NCBI GenBank assembly: GCA_021296325.1
Contig: JAGWAR010000001.1
Span: 86,479-150,478 of the forward strand
DNA length: 64,000 nt
From: Alphaproteobacteria bacterium
GTDB taxonomy: Bacteria > Pseudomonadota > Alphaproteobacteria > GCA-2746255
Reading direction: 5' to 3'
The notes beneath the pieces were generated by a model. It was given only the letters and a program-made list of their open reading frames with translations. It searched no databases and was not told the DNA's origin. Numbering within the stretch: position 1 is the first letter of the stretch; every line of letters begins with the position of its first letter. Below, in pieces: positions 7,982 to 16,603 of the stretch. The position numbers were made by a program, and so were the translations under genes.

Positions 7982-7996
7982 TTAGAATTATTCTAA
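7982..7996. promoter_or_regulatory. Irr/PerR-type operator palindrome upstream of rubrerythrin
   Basis: TTAGAATTATTCTAA is a perfect TTAGAA-N3-TTCTAA dyad. It contains the core of the iron-control element bound by Irr (TTTAGAA-N3-TTCTAAA) and also fits the 7-1-7 layout of a PerR box (TTATAAT-N-ATTATAA) with one change per half. An overlapping repeat TTCTA-N3-TAGAA is at 7975-7987. The gene directly upstream encodes Irr. Confidence 0.8.
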
Positions 7997-8023
7997 GATA
8001 GAGTCGGAAGGCTGGAAAGTAAA
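7995..8023 (-). promoter_or_regulatory. Predicted rubrerythrin promoter
   Basis: On the minus strand TTTACT (8023-8018), a 17-bp spacer, and TATCTT (8000-7995). The -10 element touches the TTAGAA-N3-TTCTAA dyad, so a bound Irr dimer would cover the -10/+1 region and repress. The leader to the ATG at 7877 would be about 110 bases. Confidence 0.5.
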
Positions 8024-8053
8024 GCTGTTTTTTAGAGAAAAGGCGGCGGAACC

Positions 8054-8476
8054 TTAGTCTTCCAGGTCGGCCAGATGCAGGATCACGTCGACCCGTTTTA
8101 CCGTCTTGCCGGCCGGCGGGTCGGGGAGTCTTGCGATCGCGAGCTGGTCGGCGGGAATGTCCCGAAGCTCGCCGCTGTTTTCACAGAAGAAGTGGTGATG
8201 GTCGCTGATGTTCGTATCGAAATAGGCTCGGCCCGATTCGACGATGACCTCGCGCAGAAGCCCGACCTCGGTGAACTGGTGCAGCGTGTTGTAGACGGTG
8301 GCCAGCGAAACCCGGATGCCGTCGGCAAGCGCCTCGCCATGCAACTGTTCGGCGCGCACGTGCCGATCCGTCCCGTCGAAAAGCAGCTTCGCCAGGGCCA
8401 GACGCTGGCGCGTCGGGCGAAGCCCTGATTCCCTCAGGAGGTCATAGGCGTTTGCATAAGGACGGGTTGCGGCCAT
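8054..8476 (-). CDS. irr: Iron response regulator Irr (Fur superfamily)
   Basis: Irr is an alphaproteobacterial Fur-family regulator that acts under iron limitation and is inactivated or degraded in response to heme. The 140-residue protein has the Irr signature GLRPTRQRLALAKLLF, the recognition helix VSLATVYNTLHQF, and the HHH motif in SDHHHFFCENSGELRDIP, plus the C-terminal KRVDVILHL. The N-terminal GCPWHD-type heme motif of Bradyrhizobium Irr is missing, so any heme response would rest on the HHH site. ATG 8476 has GAGGAAAAAA just upstream. The next gene in the direction of transcription is rubrerythrin, whose promoter carries a matching operator. The irr promoter overlaps an inverted repeat, which may be autoregulatory. 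Confidence 0.95.
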   Translation of the reverse strand: MAATRPYANAYDLLRESGLRPTRQRLALAKLLFDGTDRHVRAEQLHGEALADGIRVSLATVYNTLHQFTEVGLLREVIVESGRAYFDTNISDHHHFFCENSGELRDIPADQLAIARLPDPPAGKTVKRVDVILHLADLED

Positions 8477-8498
8477 TTTTTTCCTCGAACGAGCCCCC

Positions 8499-8528
8499 TA
8501 AATATTTGCATTCTTCAAAAAAATGCAA
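8499..8528 (-). promoter_or_regulatory. Predicted irr promoter with inverted repeat
   Basis: TTGCAT (8528-8523), 18-bp spacer, TATTTA (8504-8499) on the minus strand. The inverted repeat TTGCATT (8506-8512) / AATGCAA (8522-8528), 9 bases apart, spans the -35 and spacer. It does not resemble the TTAGAA operator, so what binds here is unknown. Confidence 0.4.
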
Positions 8529-8570
8529 GCAAAAACATTGCCTTCCGGAGCTTTTTCGAATTCCCCTAAA

Positions 8571-9968
8571 TTAGTCCCCGGTGAGCAGGCGCTCGAACAG
8601 CTCCTGCACCGTCGGGATGTAGCCGTTCGCATAGAAGGGGTCCGTCTTGAAGCGAAAGGCGTTGTGACCGGCGAACATGAGTTCGTTGTCGAGATCGCCC
8701 CCATGGGCGATCGCCTGCAGGGTCTTCTGGATGCAGTAGGACCGGGGATCCGGTTTCTTGCCGGTCGAGCCGGTCTCGTTCTGCGACCAGTTGCTGAAAT
8801 GGCAGGCCGAAAGGCAGCCCATGCAGTTCACCTGATCCAGGCGAATCTGTTTTGCGTTTTCCGGCGTGACGAAGATCAGCGTCGAATCCGGCGTGCGCAT
8901 CGCTTCCGTAAAGCCGGTCGAGACCCAGGCTTCCGCCCGCTGCTTGTCGGTCACGGTCAGGAAGACCGGGCGTTTCCTGGCGCCAATCCCGAAGGCAACC
9001 TGATGCTCGCCAACCGGTTCCACCGTATAGGCGACCTGGCGCTCGGAACGTTCCCGCAGATCCTTCAGGAAGCCGTTGTTGACGCAGGAGGAATAGAAAC
9101 CGGTCGGGCTGAAGCGGTTGAGCCGAACGTCGCCCTCGTCGAGTTGAAGCAGGCGGCGCTTCCATTTCTCCGGGATCGGGCTTTCCTTCGTGAGCAGCGC
9201 CCGGGTGCCGAACTGAAAACAGATCGGCCCCAGTTCCGGGTTGTCGATCCAGTCCTCCCACTCCCGCAGGTACCAGACGCCACCGGCCATGACGATCGGC
9301 GTGTCGTGCAGCCCGAACTCGCGCATCTGCTGGCGCATGGCGAGCACGCGCGGATAGGGGTCCTGGGGCACTTCCGGGTTTTCGCTGTTGCTGAGGCCGT
9401 TGTGGCCGCCGGCACGCCACGGATCTTCGTAGACAACGGCGCCGAGAAACTCGGAAAATTTGTGATAGGCGCGTTTCCACAACGCCCGGAAGGCGCGCGC
9501 CGAGGAAACGATCGGATAGCAATAGACGCGGTAGCGCGCACAGACTTCGGCCAACCGGTACGGCATGCCGGCACCGCAGGTGACGCCATGAATAAGGTCC
9601 CTAGCACCTTCGAGGATGCCCTTGAGTACGGTTTCCGCCGCGCCCATTTCCCAGAGGATGTTGACGTTCAGCCGACCCTGGCCATTCGCCATTTCGTGAG
9701 CGATCTGTGCCTGGCGGATGCCGCCCCGGATGGATTGCTCGATCAGTTCAAGATGGCGTTCGCGGCGATTGCGGCCCCGGTAGACGTAGGGAATGGGCAT
9801 GCCGTCCGCGTCGAAGCTATCGGCGTTGACGCCGGAGAAGGTGCCGATGCCGCCCATGGCGGCCCAAGCGCCCGAGCTTTCGCCGTTCGTGATCGAGATT
9901 CCCTTGCCCCCCTCAACGAGGGGAAGCACCTCTTTTCCCGAAAGGAGAAGGGGGTTCAGAGCCTTCAC
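8571..9968 (-). CDS. Nitronate monooxygenase (2-nitropropane dioxygenase)-like flavoprotein with C-terminal cysteine cluster
   Basis: A 465-residue FMN-binding TIM-barrel protein. Family features are the N-terminal SGAWAAMGGIGTFSG, RLNVNILWEMG, HGVTCGAGMP, GGHNGLSNSE (the HG/GH flavin and active-site region) and IVMAGGVWYLREWEDW / FQFGTRALLTKE for phosphate binding. The enzyme class oxidises nitronates such as propionate-3-nitronate, or acts as an NADH:quinone reductase; substrate is unknown here. Unusually, the C-terminal part contains CMGCLSAC plus a later Cys (C-X2-C-X3-C-X22-C), recalling the [4Fe-4S] site of dienoyl-CoA reductase-type flavoenzymes. GTG 9968 is chosen for its GGGAG Shine-Dalgarno 8 bases upstream. 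It precedes irr by 94 bases on the same strand. Confidence 0.82.
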   Translation of the reverse strand: MKALNPLLLSGKEVLPLVEGGKGISITNGESSGAWAAMGGIGTFSGVNADSFDADGMPIPYVYRGRNRRERHLELIEQSIRGGIRQAQIAHEMANGQGRLNVNILWEMGAAETVLKGILEGARDLIHGVTCGAGMPYRLAEVCARYRVYCYPIVSSARAFRALWKRAYHKFSEFLGAVVYEDPWRAGGHNGLSNSENPEVPQDPYPRVLAMRQQMREFGLHDTPIVMAGGVWYLREWEDWIDNPELGPICFQFGTRALLTKESPIPEKWKRRLLQLDEGDVRLNRFSPTGFYSSCVNNGFLKDLRERSERQVAYTVEPVGEHQVAFGIGARKRPVFLTVTDKQRAEAWVSTGFTEAMRTPDSTLIFVTPENAKQIRLDQVNCMGCLSACHFSNWSQNETGSTGKKPDPRSYCIQKTLQAIAHGGDLDNELMFAGHNAFRFKTDPFYANGYIPTVQELFERLLTGD

Positions 9969-9996
9969 AAGGCATACTCCCGGCCGGTTGATCCAT

Positions 9997-10025
9997 CAAA
10001 GGGATAGCGAATCCCCATCCCTTTG
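9997..10025 (-). other. Hairpin between pnp and the nitronate monooxygenase-like gene
   Basis: Inverted repeat CAAAGGGAT (9997-10005) / ATCCCTTTG (10017-10025) with an 11-base loop, 96 bases past the pnp stop and 28 bases before the GTG of the next gene. There is no T-run, so it is either a weak terminator/3' stabiliser for pnp or a leader structure. Confidence 0.45.
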
Positions 10026-10121
10026 CATATAGGCAAGAAACGGTCGAAAACCAGCCTGCGGGTGGGCAAAAACATCCAGTGATTTCCGATGGTTATGCCC
10101 TCCTTCCGCGAATCGAGGCGG

Positions 10122-12251
10122 CTAGCCCGCCTCGGCCGTCTCCTGCGCCTTCTGCAGGTCCTCGCCGGTTTCCTGATTGACCGCCTTCATGCTCAGCTTC
10201 ACCTTGCCGCGGTCGTCGATGGCGAGCACCTTGACCTTCACCACGTCGCCTTCCTTCACGACGTCCGTCACCTGCGCCACGCGCCGGGGCGCCAGCTCGC
10301 TGATGTGGACAAGGCCGTCGCGGGCCCCCAGAAAATTCACGAAGGCGCCGAAATCGACAACCTTCACGACCTTGCCGGTATAGATCGTACCGATTTCCGG
10401 CTCGGCGACGATGTCCTTGATCCAGGCGATGGCCGCGTCCCCCGCTTCGCTGTTCACCGCGGCGACCTTGATCGTGCCATCGTCTTCGATGTCGACCTTG
10501 GCGCCGGTTGTTTCGCAAATCTCGCGGATGACCTTGCCGCCGGTACCGATCACTTCGCGGATCTTGTCCTTCGGAATCGTCATCACCGTGATGCGGGGCG
10601 CGTGGGTGCTGACCCCTTCGCGGGCCTGGGCAAGGGCTTTCGTCATCTCGTCAAGGATATGCAAACGGCCTTCGTTCGCCTGGGAAAGCGCCGTGCGCAT
10701 GATCTCTTCCGTGATGCCGGTGATCTTGATGTCCATCTGAAGCGCGGTGACACCTTTTTCCGTGCCGGCGACCTTGAAGTCCATGTCACCGAGATGGTCC
10801 TCGTCACCCAGAATGTCGGTGAGCACCGCCACGCCTGACTCTTCCTTGATGAGGCCCATCGCGATGCCGGCGATCGGACGCGGCAACGGAACGCCGGCAT
10901 CCATCAACGCCAACGACGTACCGCACACGGTTGCCATTGATGATGACCCGTTCGACTCGGTAATTTCCGAGACGACCCGGATCGTATAGGGGAAGTCCTC
11001 TTTGCTTGGCATCAGCGCGTGCAGCGCGCGCCAGGCAAGCTTGCCATGCCCGACTTCCCGGCGACCGGTAAAGCCGACGCGGCCCGTCTCACCAACGGAG
11101 AAGGGAGGGAAATTGTAGTGGAGCAGGAAATGCTCGCGGTATTCCCCTTCAAGCGCATCGACGAATTGTTCGTCCTGCCCGGTCCCGAGCGTGACGACGA
11201 CAAGCGCCTGGGTCTCACCACGGGTAAACAAAGCGCTGCCGTGGGAACGCGACAAGAGGCCGACTTCCGCCTGGATCGGACGGACCGTTTTCGTATCCCG
11301 TCCGTCGATCCGTTTTCCCGTCTCCAGGATGGCGTTTCGCACGATCGCCTTTTCCGCCTTCTTGATAGCCGCTGAAACGGCCGTCTCGGCAATTTCCGCC
11401 GCCGCCAGCGTTTCCACGAGGTCCTTGCGAATCTCGCCCAAGCGTTCGGAACGGGCCTGTTTTTCGGTGATGGCGTAGGCTTCCCGAAGGTTCGCCTCGG
11501 CCTTCTCGCGCACGGTGGCGGCAAGCTTCGTCTCGGCCTCGCTTGGCCCTTCCACGGTCCAGGCCGCTTTGCCGCAGGCCTTCGCCATTTCGGTAATCGC
11601 CTCGATCACCGGCTGGAACGCCTGGTGGCCGAACATAACGGCCTCGAGCATGACGTCTTCCGCCAGCTCGCTTGCCTCCGATTCGACCATGAGGACGCCT
11701 TCCTTGGTGCCGGCGACGACCAGGTTGAGATCCGAATTCGCCATTTCATCAAGCTGGGGATTGAGCACGTGGCGGCCGTCGATATAGCCGACCCGCGCCG
11801 CGGCAATGGGTCCCTGAAAGGGAATGCCGGAGATGGCAAGGGCGGCGGAAACGCCGATCATCGAGACGATATCCGGATCGTTCTCGAAATCGTGGCTCAA
11901 CACCGTGCAGATAACCTGCACATCGTTGCGGAAATTGTCCGGAAAAAGCGGCCGGATTGGCCGGTCGATCAGACGGGAAACCAGAATTTCCTTTTCGCTC
12001 GGCCGACCTTCCCGCTTGAAGAAGCCGCCGGGGATCTTTCCCGCTGCATAGGTTTTTTCAATGTAATTTACGGTGAGGGGGAAAAAGTCGATTCCTTCGC
12101 GTGCCTTTTTCTCACCAACGACGGTGCACAATACGGACGTGTCTCCGTAGGTTGCCAGCACCGCTCCATCCGCCTGCCTGCCAATTTTTCCTGATTCCAG
12201 AACAAGCTTTCGATCGCCCCACAGAATTTCCTTACGCGTAACATCAAACAT
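10122..12251 (-). CDS. pnp: Polyribonucleotide nucleotidyltransferase (PNPase)
   Basis: The phosphorolytic 3'-to-5' exoribonuclease of the RNA degradosome; it also adds tails. The 709-residue length is standard. Two RNase PH-like domains flank an all-helical linker: the first holds [10 protein letters not shown] and [21 protein letters not shown], the second [19 protein letters not shown] and phosphate-binding [21 protein letters not shown]. The C-terminal KH domain shows [16 protein letters not shown] and the S1 domain [17 protein letters not shown]. Start MFDVTRKEI at 12251 is preceded by AGAAGGAAG. It follows rpsO after 98 bases, the classical rpsO-pnp arrangement, and ends the rimP operon. 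Confidence 0.98.
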   Translation of the reverse strand: MFDVTRKEILWGDRKLVLESGKIGRQADGAVLATYGDTSVLCTVVGEKKAREGIDFFPLTVNYIEKTYAAGKIPGGFFKREGRPSEKEILVSRLIDRPIRPLFPDNFRNDVQVICTVLSHDFENDPDIVSMIGVSAALAISGIPFQGPIAAARVGYIDGRHVLNPQLDEMANSDLNLVVAGTKEGVLMVESEASELAEDVMLEAVMFGHQAFQPVIEAITEMAKACGKAAWTVEGPSEAETKLAATVREKAEANLREAYAITEKQARSERLGEIRKDLVETLAAAEIAETAVSAAIKKAEKAIVRNAILETGKRIDGRDTKTVRPIQAEVGLLSRSHGSALFTRGETQALVVVTLGTGQDEQFVDALEGEYREHFLLHYNFPPFSVGETGRVGFTGRREVGHGKLAWRALHALMPSKEDFPYTIRVVSEITESNGSSSMATVCGTSLALMDAGVPLPRPIAGIAMGLIKEESGVAVLTDILGDEDHLGDMDFKVAGTEKGVTALQMDIKITGITEEIMRTALSQANEGRLHILDEMTKALAQAREGVSTHAPRITVMTIPKDKIREVIGTGGKVIREICETTGAKVDIEDDGTIKVAAVNSEAGDAAIAWIKDIVAEPEIGTIYTGKVVKVVDFGAFVNFLGARDGLVHISELAPRRVAQVTDVVKEGDVVKVKVLAIDDRGKVKLSMKAVNQETGEDLQKAQETAEAG

Positions 12252-12316
12252 TTCGTCTTCCTTCTAACCAACATCCGACGACCCATGTCGCCGGGGCTCC
12301 TTCCATTCGCCCAGCC

Positions 12317-12330
12317 GGGTGAGCCCACCC
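12317..12330 (-). other. Small hairpin in the rpsO-pnp intergenic region
   Basis: GGGTG (12317-12321) / CACCC (12326-12330) with a 4-base loop, between the rpsO stop and pnp start. In E. coli this interval holds a terminator and RNase III site that control pnp; position suggests a similar role, but the stem is short and lacks a T-run. Confidence 0.3.
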
Positions 12331-12349
12331 CTTCCAGGCATTCATACGA

Positions 12350-12619
12350 TTACTTCCTCAACCCAAGCCGCTTGATGAGCTGTTCGTAGCGTTCGCTGTT
12401 CGACTTCTGCAGGTAATCGAGAAGCCGGCGGCGGCGGCCAACCATTTTCAGGAGGCCGCGGCGCGAATGCATATCCTTGTTATGATCTTTCAGATGCTCG
12501 GTCAGGTTTTTGATCCGTTCGCTCAGGATCGCGACCTGCACTTCCGGCGAGCCGGTATCATCCTTCTTCAGGGCATACTCTTTGATGAGGCCCGTCTTCT
12601 TCTCTGATGTAATCGACAT
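12350..12619 (-). CDS. rpsO: Ribosomal protein uS15
   Basis: A primary 16S rRNA binding protein of the small subunit platform. The 89 residues match the family over the whole length: [35 protein letters not shown] and the highly conserved [27 protein letters not shown] end. ATG 12619 follows the truB stop by only 11 bases, so it belongs to the truB-rpsO-pnp part of the operon. Confidence 0.99.
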   Translation of the reverse strand: MSITSEKKTGLIKEYALKKDDTGSPEVQVAILSERIKNLTEHLKDHNKDMHSRRGLLKMVGRRRRLLDYLQKSNSERYEQLIKRLGLRK

Positions 12620-12630
12620 CGTCTATCCCT

Positions 12631-13569
12631 TTACAAATTCAATACCCGCAACGCGCGGAGCGTACCGCCGGCCAGCCGCGCCACCGCGACCGGCCTGCCT
12701 GCCGACATGGCACAAACCACGGCACCCTCCTTCTCGAAGGCGGTGCTACGCTGTGCCTGCCGGTGGTCGTCGCCAAGCAGCATCTGGATGGCTTGTCCGT
12801 GCCGAAGCCGGGCTGCCTGTTCTTCCGTCAAGGCCAGAGCCGGGATGTCGTCCAGCCCGGTCTCAACCGGAAGCAGATGCTTCAAAGCGGGCGCATCATG
12901 CCCGAGAGAGGTCAGATAATCCAGTGAAATTGCCCGATTTTCCGTGAAAGGACCGGCCGCCAGGCGGCGCAGCGCCGCAATACAGCCAGAGGTCCCGAGC
13001 GCCTCGCCAAGGTCGCGCGCCAGGCTCCGCATATAGGTGCCCTTGCCGCAAACGACCTCGAAGGTGGCGTGATCCGGGTCTGGAACGTCGATCAGCGTCA
13101 TGGATGCGACCTCCACCGTGCGCGCCGCCAGCGTCACCACTTCGGCCTTCCGCGCTCGCGCATAGGCCCGCTTGCCGTCGATCTTGATCGCCGAATAGGC
13201 GGGCGGAACCTGTTCGATGCGACCGGTGAAGGTGGGCAGCGCCGCCCGAATCTCGGCCTCCGTCGGCCGGTGGGCGTTTTGCTCGACGAGCCGGCCGTCC
13301 ACGTCGTCGGTTTCGCGCCGTTCGCCCCAACGGACGGAGAAGCGGTAAGTCTTCCGGCCCGCCACCGCGTAGGCCATCGTTTTCGTCGCCTCACCGAACG
13401 CGATCGGCAGCACGCCGGTGGCCAGCGGGTCGAGCGTGCCACCATGGCCCGCCTTCGCCGCATCGAAATGCCTGCGCACGGCGGCGACCGCCTGCGCCGA
13501 CGTCATGCCTTGGGGCTTGTCGAGCACCAGCCAGCCGTGAAGGGGACGGCCCCGGCGTTTACGCGTCAT
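12631..13569 (-). CDS. truB: tRNA pseudouridine(55) synthase TruB
   Basis: Converts uridine 55 in the T-loop of tRNAs to pseudouridine. The 312-residue protein has the KPxGxTS motif LDKPQGMTSAQAV, the catalytic aspartate Asp47 in GHGGTLDPLATGVLPI, the EQVPPAYSAIKIDGKRAYARAR motif and the KGTYMRSLARDLG motif. A C-terminal extension (about 230-312, LPVETGLDDIPAL onward) resembles the TruB C-terminal domain. Start ATG 13569 overlaps the rbfA stop by 11 bases, showing coupling; the frame continues to 13752 inside rbfA but without family similarity. Placed between rbfA and rpsO, as usual. Confidence 0.97.
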   Translation of the reverse strand: MTRKRRGRPLHGWLVLDKPQGMTSAQAVAAVRRHFDAAKAGHGGTLDPLATGVLPIAFGEATKTMAYAVAGRKTYRFSVRWGERRETDDVDGRLVEQNAHRPTEAEIRAALPTFTGRIEQVPPAYSAIKIDGKRAYARARKAEVVTLAARTVEVASMTLIDVPDPDHATFEVVCGKGTYMRSLARDLGEALGTSGCIAALRRLAAGPFTENRAISLDYLTSLGHDAPALKHLLPVETGLDDIPALALTEEQAARLRHGQAIQMLLGDDHRQAQRSTAFEKEGAVVCAMSAGRPVAVARLAGGTLRALRVLNL

Positions 13570-13984
13570 CGGTCTCCCTGGGCTTGGCCGGCGGCACGCC
13601 ATCGGCCAGGTCCTGCGCGACCTCCGGACGGTGAAGCAAGGCCTCGATCCGGGACACCTCCTCGAAGGTGACGTCCGGCCGGAAGGCCAGCGAGGGCAGG
13701 TAGCGCAACCGGACGTGATGGGTAAGCTGGGTGCGGAGATAGGGCGCGGCACGTTCCAGCGCCTCGATCAGGTCGTCCATGCCTTCGCCGCCAAGGGGAG
13801 TTACGAAAACGGTCGCCTTGCGCAGGTCCGGTGCAACCCGGACTTCCGTTACCGTAATGGTCGCACCGGTGAGGACCGGATCGCGAAAGTGGCCGCGTTC
13901 GAAGATGGCGGCAAGGGCGTGGCGCAATTCTTCGCCGACGCGAAGCTGGCGTTGGGAAGGAGCCTTGCCCCGAGAAGATGCCAT
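13559..13984 (-). CDS. rbfA: 30S ribosome-binding factor RbfA
   Basis: Small KH-fold factor that helps mature the 5' end of 16S rRNA and the 30S subunit, important in cold. The 141-residue product carries SQRQLRVGEELRHALAAIFERG at the N-terminus, the central VTEVRVAPDLRKATVFVTPLGG and RTQLTHHVRLRYLPSLAFRPD. The last 25 residues are a charged, proline-containing tail beyond the core fold. ATG 13984 gives the canonical start. Lies between infB (43-base gap) and truB (11-base overlap). Confidence 0.97.
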   Translation of the reverse strand: MASSRGKAPSQRQLRVGEELRHALAAIFERGHFRDPVLTGATITVTEVRVAPDLRKATVFVTPLGGEGMDDLIEALERAAPYLRTQLTHHVRLRYLPSLAFRPDVTFEEVSRIEALLHRPEVAQDLADGVPPAKPRETDDA

Positions 13985-14027
13985 GGCACTGCTTTCGAAT
14001 CGAAACGGTAATGATGAGGAAAGCGGC

Positions 14028-16568
14028 CTACAGCGTCGCCGCGGTCTCTTCGACCTCGAAGCACTCGATCACATCCCCGGCCTGGATGTCCTGATAGTTC
14101 TCGAAGGCCATGCCGCAATCGTTGCCGTCGCGCACTTCCTTCACCTCGTCCTTGAACCGCTTGAGACTGCTTAACTTCCCTTCGTGCACGACAACGCTGT
14201 CGCGCAGAAGCCGAACCCCGGCGCCACGGCGAACCATGCCGTCCGTCACCATGCAGCCCGCCACCTTGCCGACCTTCGAGATGTTGAAGACCTCGCGGAT
14301 CTCGGCGTTGCCGAGATATTTCTCGCGGCGGATCGGCGACAGCATGCCTTCGAGACCGGCCTTCACGTCGTTCGTCACGTCGTAGATGACGGAATAGTAG
14401 CGGATATCGATTTTTTCCCGTTTCGCAAACTCGCGCGCCTGCGGGTTTGCGCGCACGTTAAAGCCGATAATCAGCGCGTTCGACGCTTTCGCCAGGGTCA
14501 CGTCGGATTCGTTGATGCCGCCAACCGCCGTGTGCAGCACGACGACGGACACTTCCTCGCTTTCCGCAGAAAGTTTTTCAAGACTGCCGGCGATGGCTTC
14601 CACCGAACCCTGGACGTCGCCCTTGATAATGACCGGTAGCTCCTTGACGGCGCCGCTCTTGATATCCGAGAGCATCTGCTCAAGCGTGCCGCGCGGTTTT
14701 GCGGCCGTTGCGATCGCGTGTTCGCGGCGAGAACGGTATTCGGCAATCTCGCGCGCCTGTGCCTCGCTGTCGACGACGATAAATTCGTCCCCCGCCATCG
14801 GCACGCCGTTCAACCCAAGGATTTCCGCCGGTTCGGAGGGGCCGACGGCCTCGACCGTCTGGCCCTTGTCGTTGACGAGCGCACGGATACGGCCCCATTC
14901 GCTGCCTGCCACGAAAACGTCGCCGACGTGAAGCGTGCCGCGTTGAATGAGCAACGTGCCGACAGCGCCGCGGCCACGTTCGAGCTTGGCCTCGACGACG
15001 ATGCCTTGCGCCGTGCGATCCGGGTTCGCCTTGAGATCGAGGATTTCCGCCTGCAGCAAGATCGCTTCCTCGAGCTTGTCCAGATTCTGGCCGGCCTTCG
15101 CCGAAACTTCGATGGCAAGCACGTCGCCACCCATCGATTCGACGACAATGTCGTGCTGGAGCAACTCGGTCCGCACCCGATCCGGGTTTGCTTCCGGCTT
15201 GTCCATCTTGTTGATGGCAACGATGACGGGCACGTTTGCCGCCTTGGCGTGATGCACGGCCTCAATGGTCTGCGGCATGATGCCGTCATCGGCGGCCACG
15301 ACCAGCACGACAATGTCCGTTACCTTCGCACCGCGCGAACGCATCGCGGAAAAGGCTTCATGGCCCGGCGTATCCAGGAAGGTGATGCCGTCGCCGTTTT
15401 GCAGGGTTACCCGGTAGGCGCCGATATGCTGGGTGATGCCGCCGGCCTCGCGGCTGACGACGTCGGTCTTGCGAAGCGCGTCCAGCAGCGACGTCTTCCC
15501 GTGGTCGACGTGCCCCATGATCGTCACGACCGGGGCGCGGCGCTTCAGGGAAGCTTCGTCGTCCGGTTCCGTTTTCAGACCGATTTCCACGTCCGCCTCG
15601 CTGACCCGTTTCACCTTGTGACCAAATTCGGCCACGACGAGTTCCGCCGTGTCGGCATCGATCACCTGCGTGATGTTTCCCATCACGCCCATTTTCATGA
15701 GCACCTTGATGACATCGACGCCCCGTTCCGCCATGCGGTTGGAAAGTTCCTGAACCGTGATCGTTTCCGGAATGATGACGTCGCGCACGATCTTGCCGGA
15801 CTCCGTCGCTTCCTGTTCTTCCTTCCGCTTGTCCCGTTCACGGGCGCGACGGACGGAAGCAAGGCTGCGGACACGTTCTTCCTCGTTGAGCGCCTCGTTG
15901 ATCGTAAGCTTGCCGGCCCGGCGACGGGGTTCGGAGCGCCGCACCGGAGGCAGGCGTTTCGCCTCGGGCTTGCGCTTGGTGGTGCTTTCCTTCTCGCGAA
16001 GCCGGGTCGCCGCCGCCGAAAGCGCATCGCTTTCGTCGCCCTCCTCGACCGCGCGGGCCTTCGTCACCTCTTTCTTGCGTCCGGGACGGGCGGCCTTGTC
16101 GCCGGCCGGCGCCTCGGGGGATGCCGGGGACGGTTCGGCCGTCCCGGGCGCGGCCTTCGCGTCCTCCTCGGGCGGGGTTTCCGACACCCCTTCCGGCGTG
16201 GCTTCCTCGATTTCGGCCTCGCCGCCCGCCGCGTCTTCCGACAAGGTTGCCCCCTGCAGGGCGCGGGCGCGGGCCTGGCGCTCCGTTTCCGTGAGCTTGG
16301 CACCGCTGAGGGCGGCCTCTTCCTCCGTCATCTCCGGCGCTTCTTCGCCTTCGGGAAGCTGGGTGACCTCCGTCAAATTGCCCTGGGAATCCTTCGAGAA
16401 GGTCCGCTTCTTGCGCACCTCGACGGTGACCGCCTTCGTGCGGCCATGGGAGAAACTTTGCCGAACCTGGCCGACCTTGACGGTTTTCTTCAGCTCCAAC
16501 CGTCCCGGCCGCCGAAGCGACAATGGCTTCTTCTTTCCCTTTTCTTCCTGCTCGTTCGTTTCCGTCAT
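14028..16568 (-). CDS. infB: Translation initiation factor IF-2
   Basis: GTPase that positions initiator fMet-tRNA on the 30S subunit and promotes subunit joining. At 846 residues it is within the usual range. Residues about 1-230 are a charged, low-complexity region rich in Glu, Lys and Ala preceded by an [20 protein letters not shown] motif typical of alphaproteobacterial IF-2. An IF2-N domain follows ([21 protein letters not shown]). The G domain has [12 protein letters not shown] (G1), [12 protein letters not shown] (G3) and NKMDKPEA (G4), then domains II to IV with the C-terminal [17 protein letters not shown]. It follows nusA after 35 bases with no ylxR gene between, which is unusual. 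Confidence 0.98.
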   Translation of the reverse strand: MTETNEQEEKGKKKPLSLRRPGRLELKKTVKVGQVRQSFSHGRTKAVTVEVRKKRTFSKDSQGNLTEVTQLPEGEEAPEMTEEEAALSGAKLTETERQARARALQGATLSEDAAGGEAEIEEATPEGVSETPPEEDAKAAPGTAEPSPASPEAPAGDKAARPGRKKEVTKARAVEEGDESDALSAAATRLREKESTTKRKPEAKRLPPVRRSEPRRRAGKLTINEALNEEERVRSLASVRRARERDKRKEEQEATESGKIVRDVIIPETITVQELSNRMAERGVDVIKVLMKMGVMGNITQVIDADTAELVVAEFGHKVKRVSEADVEIGLKTEPDDEASLKRRAPVVTIMGHVDHGKTSLLDALRKTDVVSREAGGITQHIGAYRVTLQNGDGITFLDTPGHEAFSAMRSRGAKVTDIVVLVVAADDGIMPQTIEAVHHAKAANVPVIVAINKMDKPEANPDRVRTELLQHDIVVESMGGDVLAIEVSAKAGQNLDKLEEAILLQAEILDLKANPDRTAQGIVVEAKLERGRGAVGTLLIQRGTLHVGDVFVAGSEWGRIRALVNDKGQTVEAVGPSEPAEILGLNGVPMAGDEFIVVDSEAQAREIAEYRSRREHAIATAAKPRGTLEQMLSDIKSGAVKELPVIIKGDVQGSVEAIAGSLEKLSAESEEVSVVVLHTAVGGINESDVTLAKASNALIIGFNVRANPQAREFAKREKIDIRYYSVIYDVTNDVKAGLEGMLSPIRREKYLGNAEIREVFNISKVGKVAGCMVTDGMVRRGAGVRLLRDSVVVHEGKLSSLKRFKDEVKEVRDGNDCGMAFENYQDIQAGDVIECFEVEETAATL

Positions 16569-16603
16569 AAGAATCCAGTCGGTTCCGTGGGTTCCGTTGC
16601 CGG

